NCBI GenBank assembly: GCA_902519215.1
Contig: CABYIX010000008.1
Location: 1 to 50,598 of the forward strand
Length of the DNA: 50,598 nt
From: an uncultured Candidatus Actinomarina sp.
Lineage (GTDB): Bacteria > Actinomycetota > Acidimicrobiia > Actinomarinales > Actinomarinaceae
Reading direction: 5' to 3'
Positions 16,115 through 23,940 of this stretch are shown here, one piece after another (the stretch's first letter is position 1; every line of letters starts with the position of its first letter). A model generated the notes under the pieces. It was not told the origin of the DNA and did not search any database. It was given only the letters and a program-made list of their open reading frames with translations. The position numbers were made by a program, and so were the translations under genes.

Positions 16115-17188
16115 TCAAGATACAAATTTCTTTCTTCTAAGTACTCTATCAGCTTCAAGTTCAAAAAAATCTTTTAAACTGTAGCTTTGTTGAATCATGT
16201 TAGAAGATTGTTTCGACCAAAACAAATTTGTTGGCCTTGCGGCAGAGACTATAAATTTATTAGAGGAATCAAATTTGAATTTGTCTAAATTTGCTGCTTC
16301 ATTATGGCAAATAGCAATTGTTGATGGGTTATTAAAATCCCATTTTGAATTAAAGTATTCAACGCTTAATTCTGAAACCTCAATGGGATCAATCAAATTC
16401 CCATTACCCCATTTTAGCGAGGGGTGGGTAATGCAATATTCATATAAATTACCTTCGTCATAGTTTCTGTTTTTTAAATATTCCTCGCACTGTATTTTTA
16501 AAATATAAAGCTCTTTTTTATTTATATGTTTTTCTATATCAAAACAATGAATAAAAAAGTAGAAGAGTGTTAAAAATAAATCTCTGCATGTTATTTCGTT
16601 TGCATACTCAATTGCAGGGTTAAATAGTTGAGGATTTTTGTCCTTTTTTAATTTGAAATCTTTGTGGCTATCAACATCTTCTTGGGACCCACCTTTTATT
16701 GAAAAGTAAATATTTCCTTCCCAGAATTCATTGCCAATGCCCGGAATTTTTTCTTTTTTTCTTGTTATCGGTATCAAGTCAAAAGGTAGCTTTGTGTTTA
16801 TAAAGCTTTCATAACTGTTTCTTGCTACATTTGCACCAGAGTCTCCATCTTCAACTCTAAATGTAATAATAGATGATACTTTTTCATCTGATCCAAGCCT
16901 TTTAATAAGTTCCATATGTGTTTTGTTGTTAATAAATTTCTCATTCTGAAAATCATCATTGACAAATTCGACACAAACTCCTCCATCGAATGTGTTAAGC
17001 ATTTCTATGGTTAAATTATTTTTAAATACTGTTTTCCAAGAAATTAAAACTCTATTTTTCCTAGTTGTCCTTTTTTGCCAAAGATTTGTTGGAACATTCC
17101 CTTGGGCTGTTTTGCCATTAATATTTCTAAATTTTTCAGATATATTTTTACCTATGCTCTCTAAAAATTTATTAATTTCTCTATCCAT
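16115..17188 (-). CDS. Unrecognised protein, probable restriction endonuclease partner
   Basis: A 357-residue protein without a motif I can name with confidence. There are acidic/lysine clusters such as WEGNIYFSIKGGSQEDVDSH and VCVEFVNDDFQNE that could belong to a divergent PD-(D/E)XK core, but the catalytic residues are not clear. It is the first gene of a two-gene leftward operon with a DNA methyltransferase, the normal arrangement of type II R-M systems whose endonucleases are often unique in sequence. Function rests on context. Confidence 0.5.
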   Translation of the reverse strand: MDREINKFLESIGKNISEKFRNINGKTAQGNVPTNLWQKRTTRKNRVLISWKTVFKNNLTIEMLNTFDGGVCVEFVNDDFQNEKFINNKTHMELIKRLGSDEKVSSIITFRVEDGDSGANVARNSYESFINTKLPFDLIPITRKKEKIPGIGNEFWEGNIYFSIKGGSQEDVDSHKDFKLKKDKNPQLFNPAIEYANEITCRDLFLTLFYFFIHCFDIEKHINKKELYILKIQCEEYLKNRNYDEGNLYEYCITHPSLKWGNGNLIDPIEVSELSVEYFNSKWDFNNPSTIAICHNEAANLDKFKFDSSNKFIVSAARPTNLFWSKQSSNMIQQSYSLKDFFELEADRVLRRKKFVS

Positions 17189-17226
17189 GTAAGTAGAATA
17201 ATAAAAATCTAACTTTTATTTTTGAT

Positions 17227-18495
17227 TTACAAATCATTTATAAACGTATCTTGAAAACTCTGTCTGTTGACTAACTCAACTATACCACTACTAGTTACTG
17301 CAACTACTCCTGATTTAGGTACTCGGTTATAGTTACTTGCCATTGCAAACGTATATGCTCCAGTAGAAGTAGACATTAAAATATCTCCTGAAGTAGTATC
17401 ACTTGGCAACATTGCATCTTTTACTAATAAATCTCCACTTTCACAGTGTCTACCAGATACTGCATGCACTACATCTTCTCCATCTTTTCCACCAGAGATG
17501 TTGAATAACTTATGTTCACTGCCATACAGTGCTGGCCTTGGATTATCAGACATACCACCATCAACCAAAATATATGGTTTCTCTCCTCGATCATCTTTAA
17601 TGGCACCAGCAGTATACAAAATAACTCCTGGATTATTTACTAATGCTCTTCCTGGTTCAATCATGACTTTATAGGAACCACTCCAGTGTTCTTTAATCCC
17701 TTGATGAATGGCATCTGCATAGACTTTTAATTCATGGTCTACTTCATCACCTGCATAAGGTGAAAAGAATCCGCCACCAGCATCAAAGACTATTTCTCTT
17801 TCCACACTTGCAGGATGAGCATTAAGAAAATCTGCACACTCACTCATTGCTTTTTTATAACGATCTGGGTCTTTGATTTGGCTTCCAATATGCACATGTA
17901 CTCCAGAAAACAGTAAATGGGGGGAGTTGTAAATTTGTTGCAATGCCTCTTCTGCAAAGCCAATAGAGATACCAAACTGTTGGTCGTATCCAGAAGTTAA
18001 TACCATTGGATGTGTCTCAGCTCCAACATCTAAATTAATTCTCATTATGACTGGTTGTTTTCTGTCTAACTTTTCTGCAACTTCTTCTAACATTGGAATC
18101 TCAAAACGATTATCTACTGAGATATGTCCTCCATTATGTTGCATGAAAAACTCAATTTCATCTTTATGCTTAAAGGTTCCGTTAAATAAAGAATTTTCTA
18201 ACGTTCCAGTAACAGCTTGGACTGTTGCCATTTCTCCACCTGAAACTACATCTACTCCCCATCCTTTATTCTCTAACTCTTTAACTAAGGCTTTACAGAT
18301 AAATGCTTTTGCTGCATATCTAAAATAGGTGTCTTCGCCGAATGCATTTGTAAAATGATCAATATTGTCTTTTAAATGTTCCCAGTCATAGACATATAGG
18401 GGAGTTCCATATTCTTTTGCAACATCAAGAAGTGAAGTCTCTCCTATAAAAGCAACTCCATCCTTAAATTCGAGGTTGGATGGTAAATAGTTCAT
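17227..18495 (-). CDS. lysA: Diaminopimelate decarboxylase
   Basis: A fold-type III PLP enzyme that converts meso-diaminopimelate to L-lysine. Visible features are YAAKAF (PLP lysine), SGGEM, HVHIGSQI, a Gly-rich DAGGGFF phosphate loop, EPGRALV, and near the C-terminus GRHCESGD with the substrate Cys. Length of about 422 is normal. I use the ATG at 18495, which overlaps the upstream stop (TAATG). A longer frame up to 18528 would lie inside the upstream gene. It is coupled to the small secreted protein and nfo upstream. Confidence 0.95.
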   Translation of the reverse strand: MNYLPSNLEFKDGVAFIGETSLLDVAKEYGTPLYVYDWEHLKDNIDHFTNAFGEDTYFRYAAKAFICKALVKELENKGWGVDVVSGGEMATVQAVTGTLENSLFNGTFKHKDEIEFFMQHNGGHISVDNRFEIPMLEEVAEKLDRKQPVIMRINLDVGAETHPMVLTSGYDQQFGISIGFAEEALQQIYNSPHLLFSGVHVHIGSQIKDPDRYKKAMSECADFLNAHPASVEREIVFDAGGGFFSPYAGDEVDHELKVYADAIHQGIKEHWSGSYKVMIEPGRALVNNPGVILYTAGAIKDDRGEKPYILVDGGMSDNPRPALYGSEHKLFNISGGKDGEDVVHAVSGRHCESGDLLVKDAMLPSDTTSGDILMSTSTGAYTFAMASNYNRVPKSGVVAVTSSGIVELVNRQSFQDTFINDL

Positions 18496-18911
18496 TATGG
18501 CTGAGGAGGGAACAGGCCATATCCACATGTTCCGTCCTGTTCGCTTTCATAACTACAGTCTTCAGGCATTATGTCTAATTCTTGAAGTTCTTCAGAGGTA
18601 TATCTGATAATCTGCCAACTCTCTAATGATGAAACATTAAGGTTGATTTGTTCCTCAGTTGTAAACCATACAACTGTTCCATCTTCCGAGATAGATTTTA
18701 CATAGCCTTTAACAGCATGGTCATCACACCTGTTTCCTAAACACCAGCTTCTAAATATTGAATAATCTTCATGTTGGCAATTAGGATCAAAGTTTGAATC
18801 ATCCATTTCTTCACATATGACTGGGCTTGGGTCTGGTAAGAAATCTGGAACCTCAAGTTGAAACTGCCCTAAAGTAGAGATGCCAAACAGCATCATAATC
18901 ATTGGAATCAT
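18495..18911 (-). CDS. Small secreted Cys-containing protein
   Basis: A 138-residue protein with an N-terminal hydrophobic signal-like segment (MIPMIMMLFGISTLG). A polar domain follows, containing several Cys (VICEE, PNCQH, WCLGNRC, EDCSYE, GTCGYG) that could form disulphides outside the membrane. The ATG overlaps the nfo stop (ATGA) and its stop overlaps the lysA ATG, so the three are translationally coupled. No family recognised. Confidence 0.7.
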   Translation of the reverse strand: MIPMIMMLFGISTLGQFQLEVPDFLPDPSPVICEEMDDSNFDPNCQHEDYSIFRSWCLGNRCDDHAVKGYVKSISEDGTVVWFTTEEQINLNVSSLESWQIIRYTSEELQELDIMPEDCSYESEQDGTCGYGLFPPQP

Positions 18912-19675
18912 TTTTTAAGTCTTCTTCTAATCCACGCAATATCTTTCTTCTGCGCTTCAAGTCCTCCAGGTGTTTCAACAATAATATCTGTTTTGCAGTT
19001 CTTAATAACATATTCAAGCTCAGCCTTTGGAATGTTTCCTTTTCCTAAGTTTTCATGACGATCTCTTGAACTCTCAAAGCCATCTTTTGAGTCATTAAAG
19101 TGGACAAGGTCTATTTTCTTTGTAAGCTTTTTAAACCCCTTAACCGCTTCTTGTGTTGGAATACCTCCAGCCCATGTATGACAAGTATCTAAACAAAGAC
19201 CAACATTTAAGTGCCCAATAACTTCCCAAAGTCTCTCGATAGAATCCATGTATCTAGCAACAGAGTTTTTTCCACCAGCTGTATTTTCTACTAATACTCT
19301 CATTCCTGTATCTTCAACATGTTCTATAGCTTTTCTCCAGTTTTCATAACCTTCGCCAATATCTCCACCCTCGCCAACGGATCCACCGTGAACTATGACT
19401 GCTTTTGCACCAAATGAAGCTGCTACTTTACAAGTGTCTTTTAGTAATTTACGACTTGGATGACGTACTTTATTGTTTGGTGTTGCCACATTAATTAAAT
19501 ATGGGGCATGAACATAAATTGGTCCGTCATACTCTTGTAAAACATCGACATCTTCTCGAGGTTTTGGGCTTTTCCACATCTGAGGACTAGAAATGAATAT
19601 CTGAAAAGTGTCTCCTTTTCTGAGTTTTATCTCTTCTACAGCGTTTTTTGAGGGTATATGTGAGCCAATATTCAT
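18908..19675 (-). CDS. nfo: Endonuclease IV (AP endonuclease)
   Basis: A 255-residue TIM-barrel AP endonuclease of base excision repair, cutting 5' of abasic sites. Recognisable elements are MNIGSHIP, the QIF segment, YVHAPYLINVATP, VIVHGGS, VLVENTAGG, GLCLDTCHTWAGG, VHFNDSKDGF and DRHENLGKG. These carry the His/Glu/Asp ligands of the three-zinc site. Length is slightly shorter than E. coli Nfo (285). It heads an operon with the small secreted protein and lysA. Confidence 0.95.
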   Translation of the reverse strand: MNIGSHIPSKNAVEEIKLRKGDTFQIFISSPQMWKSPKPREDVDVLQEYDGPIYVHAPYLINVATPNNKVRHPSRKLLKDTCKVAASFGAKAVIVHGGSVGEGGDIGEGYENWRKAIEHVEDTGMRVLVENTAGGKNSVARYMDSIERLWEVIGHLNVGLCLDTCHTWAGGIPTQEAVKGFKKLTKKIDLVHFNDSKDGFESSRDRHENLGKGNIPKAELEYVIKNCKTDIIVETPGGLEAQKKDIAWIRRRLKK

Positions 19676-19847
19676 GAATTAAGTATATATCATTGAAATT
19701 AATCTATAAATGGTAAAGATAAAGATTTCAGTATTAAACTTAAAGTAGACTTCCTTTCGTGCTTTGAGCCACTTCGAAAGCCGATAAAACAAAAATTACA
19801 GCCACAGGGAGTCTTTTTATGTTTTTTAATGAAAAATAGTCTGGAAA

Positions 19848-19930
19848 AGTGAAAATCCCAGTTGATCTTGCGACCCTCCGGGATTTTCGAACTATCTTCT
19901 ATTAGGTCTTGCGACTTCATTTCTGATAGT
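19848..19930 (-). ncRNA. Probable small structured RNA, copy 1 of a tandem pair
   Basis: Transcribed leftward from a promoter at 19937-19965. Predicted stems: AACTATC/GATAGTT (19925-19931 with 19890-19896) enclosing a GTC-GCAA-GAC hairpin (19906-19915). A second stem, AAAATCCC/GGGATTTT (19880-19887 with 19852-19859), encloses GGTC-GCAA-GATC (19864-19875). The second stem plus a T-rich end probably terminates it. The 36-nt second block is identical in copy 2, while the first hairpin differs by paired changes. No known RNA family recognised; ends are estimates. Confidence 0.55.
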
Positions 19931-19936
19931 TATATA

Positions 19937-19992
19937 AAAATACTCTAGTTTGGCTTATTTGGCAAGAAATTTTAATCAGTTTTTTTCGCGAA
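19937..19992 (-). promoter_or_regulatory. Promoter and TTCGCGAA palindrome of RNA copy 1
   Basis: On the minus strand: palindrome TTCGCGAA (19985-19992), 19 bp, -35 TTGCCA (19960-19965), 17 bp, -10 TATTTT (19937-19942). All three spacings are the same in copy 2. Confidence 0.5.
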
Positions 19993-20039
19993 CTTTTATA
20001 CATGAAATTTATAGAATTTGGAGATATTTACTGCCAGAA

Positions 20040-20125
20040 AGCAAAAATCCCAGTTGATCTTGCGACCCTCCGGGATTTTTTATTCTATCTTCTTTTCAAT
20101 CTTTCGATTTCTTTTCCGATAGTGT
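20040..20125 (-). ncRNA. Probable small structured RNA, copy 2 of a tandem pair
   Basis: Same architecture as copy 1, about 191 bp upstream in transcription order. Stem CTATC/GATAG (20118-20122 with 20085-20089) encloses AATC-GAAA-GATT (20098-20109), where copy 1 has GTC-GCAA-GAC, so the GNRA loop and pairing persist although bases changed. Stem AAAAATCCC/GGGATTTTT (20072-20080 with 20043-20051) encloses GGTC-GCAA-GATC (20056-20067). T-rich sequence follows on the minus strand. Ends are estimated from the promoter and terminator-like stem. Confidence 0.55.
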
Positions 20126-20131
20126 TCTATA

Positions 20132-20187
20132 AATATACGTTAGTTTTTATTCTTACGCAAGGTATTTACTAATGTATTTTTCGCGAA
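20132..20187 (-). promoter_or_regulatory. Promoter and TTCGCGAA palindrome of RNA copy 2
   Basis: Minus strand: TTCGCGAA (20180-20187), 19 bp, -35 TTGCGT (20155-20160), 17 bp, -10 TATATT (20132-20137). It begins directly behind the stop codon of the gene at 20191-20640. Confidence 0.5.
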
Positions 20188-20190
20188 GTT

Positions 20191-20640
20191 TTACTCTTCT
20201 TCTGGCATATTTACTGTGCTCATAAGCGCATCTATTTCAGCTACTGACACTTCGGCAATTTGGACATTGTATGTTTTATCACTAAATGTAAATTGAAGGA
20301 AGTTGTCTTCTTTCATCTCTATGGTTGAAAGCTCTGATATATCTTTTACGACTGAGAGTACTTTTTCTTTTGTTCTTAAAACTATTTTGGAGTCAATTAT
20401 TTCAATTACTGGAAGAAAAATACTTTGTACTGTCACAACTAATTGCAGAATACCTAAAAAAAGTATTGTGTAGTAGAGATACTCTTCTCGAGCATTGGAA
20501 CCAAATTCCTGTAAATCAAAATACTGTGATAGATACTCCCTAAAGGGACCGGATGTCATATTATCTAAAGCAACATAAGAGAGAGCGATACCGGATAAAA
20601 ATGGTCTCAGCTGTTTTTTTCTATCTCTATACAATTGCAT
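20191..20640 (-). CDS. Small membrane protein
   Basis: A 149-residue protein with two likely membrane segments (about residues 12-30, and 52-75 around YYTILFLGILQLVVTVQSIF). A soluble domain of about 70 residues follows, rich in beta strands. The topology resembles PH-like or 'photosystem assembly' small proteins, but no family is assigned. It diverges from the phosphatase gene with 50 bp between starts, and its stop is followed at once by the promoter of RNA copy 2. Confidence 0.65.
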   Translation of the reverse strand: MQLYRDRKKQLRPFLSGIALSYVALDNMTSGPFREYLSQYFDLQEFGSNAREEYLYYTILFLGILQLVVTVQSIFLPVIEIIDSKIVLRTKEKVLSVVKDISELSTIEMKEDNFLQFTFSDKTYNVQIAEVSVAEIDALMSTVNMPEEE

Positions 20641-20690
20641 AATTTTTTTCTTTCAGTATCAGAATAACCTAAATTCGCTATTGTTTTGGT

Positions 20691-21386
20691 ATGGAAATTG
20701 TACTGATTCGACATGGGCAACCTGCATGGATAGTTGAGGATGAATACAGAAGAAACCCTGGATTAACTGAGCTTGGTAAAGTGCAGTCACAAAAATCTGC
20801 CTCGGTTTTTTTAGAAAACAGTATGGATGAACTTTGGGTATCTCCATTAAATAGAGCTCAAGAAACACACACTCCTTTTAAGGAGAGGAATATAGCAAAA
20901 AATATCATCACTTATGACTGGCTTCAGGAGATGGAAGATCCGGAAGAGGTAGCACTATATGGAAAATCAAATGATGAGATTATGGCTTTTTTTGAGAAAA
21001 GGAATGGTCAGTCTTTTGAGGAGTGGTCAAAAGGAAGTCATGGGCAGTATATGGAAAATTTTAAAAATAAAATTATCCCCAACCTTGATAGTGAGTTAAA
21101 AAGTAAAGGGATTATCTCCATTGATGACACCTATGACAGAATGTTTGATATAAGTACCTCAAATCTTGAGAAGATAATGATTATTTCACATGCTGGAACA
21201 ATGTCTGTTCTGCTTTCATATTTCCTAAATATGCCTCTATATCCTTGGACATGGAGAAAGTTTTTACCAAGACACACTGGTCACACGACATTAAAATCTA
21301 GCAAAATATCTGGAGGACACTTCTTCAGACTTAAAGAGTTTAACAATGTCTCATTTACAGACGATGACGGAGAGCAAACATACTAA
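20691..21386 (+). CDS. Histidine phosphatase family protein
   Basis: A 231-residue branch-1 histidine phosphatase. The catalytic RHG motif is in VLIRHGQPAW (His phosphorylated during catalysis), SPLNRAQET carries the second Arg, and IISHAGT near residue 165 carries the second catalytic His. Substrate unknown. It is followed after 21 nt by two acyltransferase genes, so a role in lipid or phosphate metabolism is possible but unproven. Confidence 0.85.
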   Translation: MEIVLIRHGQPAWIVEDEYRRNPGLTELGKVQSQKSASVFLENSMDELWVSPLNRAQETHTPFKERNIAKNIITYDWLQEMEDPEEVALYGKSNDEIMAFFEKRNGQSFEEWSKGSHGQYMENFKNKIIPNLDSELKSKGIISIDDTYDRMFDISTSNLEKIMIISHAGTMSVLLSYFLNMPLYPWTWRKFLPRHTGHTTLKSSKISGGHFFRLKEFNNVSFTDDDGEQTY

Positions 21387-21407
21387 AGTAGAGATATAAG
21401 GTCTACT

Positions 21408-22073
21408 GTGCAAACAAGAATTCTTCCAGATATAAAAATTAGTCACTTAACTCCAGTTAAAAAAAGGTTTTTTCTTAAATACTTAGCAAGATTTCTACTA
21501 CTTTTTGAAAGCGTAAAGCCAGTTGGAAGTTTTTTAGATAATAAACGAGTTGTACTAGTAGCTGCACCTCATCAGTCTGGAAAAGACGAATATTTGATGG
21601 CTTTGATTATTTTAGCTTTAGATGTGGATGTCTGTTATTTATCAGCAAAGTGGACTATGAGAAAATTACCAAATCCCTTTTCAAAGTCAAAAGATATTGA
21701 CGATCAAGGTATTAATTGGCCACTTGGATGGTTGCAAGAAAAAGCATTTAGAAGCTTCGGTGCAATTCCAGTAGATAGGAAAGGTAATAGTGGTCAGTAC
21801 TCTGCAGTAATAGAAGAGCTAAGAGCTAGAGATTCTTTTTTGTTAATAATTACTCCAGAAGGTAGATTCGATGCAACAAGATTTAGAACAAGTTTTCTTT
21901 ACCTTGCAAAAGAGTTGGATGCTGAAGTGATGCCAGTACAAATAGACTATGAGAACAAAAAGCTAAATATTTTATCATCTTTTAATATAGATGGAGATAC
22001 TGACGATGTGATTCAGAGACTTCGACTACAGTTTGATGGTGTGCGAGGAAAGAACAGTAGATTTAAAGCATGA
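21408..22073 (+). CDS. 1-acyl-glycerol-phosphate acyltransferase family protein (PlsC-like)
   Basis: A 221-residue LPLAT-family acyltransferase. The catalytic Hx4D motif is PHQSGKDEYLM instead of the usual NHxSxxD, and ITPEGRFD stands where PEGTRS is normal. IPVDRKGNSG matches the FxxRxG motif. These proteins transfer an acyl chain to a lysophospholipid or similar acceptor at the membrane. It begins with GTG and its stop overlaps the next acyltransferase start (ATGA), so the two are coupled. Confidence 0.8.
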   Translation: MQTRILPDIKISHLTPVKKRFFLKYLARFLLLFESVKPVGSFLDNKRVVLVAAPHQSGKDEYLMALIILALDVDVCYLSAKWTMRKLPNPFSKSKDIDDQGINWPLGWLQEKAFRSFGAIPVDRKGNSGQYSAVIEELRARDSFLLIITPEGRFDATRFRTSFLYLAKELDAEVMPVQIDYENKKLNILSSFNIDGDTDDVIQRLRLQFDGVRGKNSRFKA

Positions 22074-22879
22074 TGGAAGAGAAGTTATATAACCTAATCC
22101 AAGAGCGAGGACCTTGGCTTCTTAAAAAGAACTTGGTATCAAAATCGATATTCAGCTTTTTAAAAAACTATCTTAAATTTGAAGAAACGATATTTGTGGG
22201 TAATCATATTCAGACAATGACCGGGCCAGAAGCGTTTACCTGGTTAGGAAGTGAGTATACAAGTAATTGTGAGGTTAAAGGTTTAGAGAATATTCCTGAA
22301 GATGGAAAATGCTTGATTGTCTCGAACCATCCAATGGGTGCAGCAGATGCAATTGCTCTCTACTATCAAATTTGTAAAGTACGACAAGATAGTTTCTTTT
22401 TTGCAAATGAGTTATTTGTGTACCTCTTAGGTGCTTTTGATGAAGTTATAGCTCCAGTAGTTTGGAATAAAGAGAAAGAGACACACAGTGCCAATAAAAC
22501 TACCCTCGGAAGAATTAAAGTATTTTTTGATGCTGGGAGACCTGGAATTATATTCCCCTCTGGAAGATTATCTAAGCTAACATTATTTGGCTTAAGGGAT
22601 AGGCCTTGGGAGAAAACCCCAATAACTCTTGCTAAAAAGTACAACTTCCCTCTTGTTCCGGTTTATGTAAAGGGAAGAAACTCTTGGTTTTACTACTTTG
22701 CATCATTTGTCAGTAAACAGTTACGAGATGTGTCACAACTGAACGAATTATTTAACAAAAGAGAGACAAAAATTAAAATCAAAATTGGCAAGCCGATTAG
22801 AGTCTCCACCTTAAGCGAAAATAATGATACTGCAATTAAAGAGCTTAGGGATAAAGTTGAACGTTTAAGGAAATTTTAA
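22070..22879 (+). CDS. Lysophospholipid acyltransferase family protein
   Basis: A 269-residue LPLAT-family protein with SNHPMGAADAIALYY, the NHPxGxxD variant of the catalytic motif common in hemolysin/OlsB-like acyltransferases, and IIFPSGRLSK as the PEGT-like block. Two ATGs (22070 and 22073) overlap the upstream stop; either may be used. It is the second acyltransferase of the 20691-22879 run. Two different catalytic-motif variants side by side suggest sequential acylations. Confidence 0.8.
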   Translation: MMEEKLYNLIQERGPWLLKKNLVSKSIFSFLKNYLKFEETIFVGNHIQTMTGPEAFTWLGSEYTSNCEVKGLENIPEDGKCLIVSNHPMGAADAIALYYQICKVRQDSFFFANELFVYLLGAFDEVIAPVVWNKEKETHSANKTTLGRIKVFFDAGRPGIIFPSGRLSKLTLFGLRDRPWEKTPITLAKKYNFPLVPVYVKGRNSWFYYFASFVSKQLRDVSQLNELFNKRETKIKIKIGKPIRVSTLSENNDTAIKELRDKVERLRKF

Positions 22880-22884
22880 ATAAA

Positions 22885-23862
22885 CTAGTTTACTACTTCA
22901 CCAGAGGTTGGGCTTACTCCTAGATTTCCTAACATATAACCAAATAATAATGGAGTAGTAACTAAGCCCCCAAGGCCATAGAAACGCCATGTTAGATCTA
23001 TTTCGTTTATTGATGAAAAAACTAATAAATGCAGGACAAAAACCAATCCGTAAGAGCCGGCAACTAACGCTGCACTTATCTGAATTTTTCTATCGTGGTT
23101 AGTTGTTTGGTACCAATTAGTAATTTGATAAATGAGTACCGCCATTATTAATCCAGAAATACAAATCAAAATAGTACGATCAAACTCACCAAGGCTTGGA
23201 TTTATAGAGATATATAAAAAAGAAACCAGGTAAATAGTAGACATTTGTTTTGCTGTAACTTTGAATCGAATTATATAGACAAAGATAAAACTAGCTAACA
23301 TTGCTTGCAAAATAACACTTCCCGCAGCAAGTTCATCCTCTCTATCAATAAAAGACCAGATATCTAAAAATGGATTTATAAAAAGTGTGATAAACATGAC
23401 CAATCCATAACTTGTTGCTGCTGAAAAAATTGCTGCATTGTCTAGTTTCTCTTTTGATGGTCTTGCTGTGAAAACATAGTCCAACATTAAAAATGAACCT
23501 AAGAATAACATGAGATGTGATGGTGTGATTAAAGGTTCAACCCCTGTTTCGATTCCAAAAAGAGTATGCCAAATTGCGTCTGAAGCTCCACCAATTCCAA
23601 AAACTACAGCACCTAAAACACCGACATCAACTTTATAATCTTTCATATTATTTTTTATGTACATAGCTACTAAAACTGAAAAAGCATAGCCTGAGTACAG
23701 TAGCGCATGCCAGGGAGTGAAAAAAGTTTCTATATCGTCGATAAGGTAAGAGTGAGCACTTGAATCAATCCAGGCGCCTGAAAAAAACCAAATCATTGAA
23801 AATATTAATAATCTTCTATGATTTTTATCAGTGATTGGCGTTGGTGATAATTTATTAAACAT
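22885..23862 (-). CDS. Multi-pass membrane protein, unknown
   Basis: About 325 residues with some nine to ten hydrophobic segments. Conserved-looking His/Asp residues lie at membrane edges (WIDSSAHSYLIDDIETFFTP, PWHALLYSGY, SDAIWHTLFG, ITPSHLMLFLG), suggestive of a metal or heme site. I recall similar actinobacterial membrane proteins but cannot name a function. I use the ATG at 23862 preceded by AAGAAAAG. The TTG at 23889 is a poorer start. Tail-to-tail with the acyltransferase gene, 5 nt apart. Confidence 0.65.
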   Translation of the reverse strand: MFNKLSPTPITDKNHRRLLIFSMIWFFSGAWIDSSAHSYLIDDIETFFTPWHALLYSGYAFSVLVAMYIKNNMKDYKVDVGVLGAVVFGIGGASDAIWHTLFGIETGVEPLITPSHLMLFLGSFLMLDYVFTARPSKEKLDNAAIFSAATSYGLVMFITLFINPFLDIWSFIDREDELAAGSVILQAMLASFIFVYIIRFKVTAKQMSTIYLVSFLYISINPSLGEFDRTILICISGLIMAVLIYQITNWYQTTNHDRKIQISAALVAGSYGLVFVLHLLVFSSINEIDLTWRFYGLGGLVTTPLLFGYMLGNLGVSPTSGEVVN

Positions 23863-23940
23863 ATTGTATCTTTTCTTTATTTTAAACAATTGTTTAAGTT
23901 CTTATTCTAGAAATTATTAAAACTGTTTTAGAATTTATGC

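Noticed and set aside
19699-19920. A 73-residue leftward ORF (MKSQDLIEDSSKIPEGRK...)
   Set aside because: Its first third is the hairpin region of RNA copy 1, and the equivalent sequence in copy 2 does not keep the frame. Most likely a by-product of the structured RNA.
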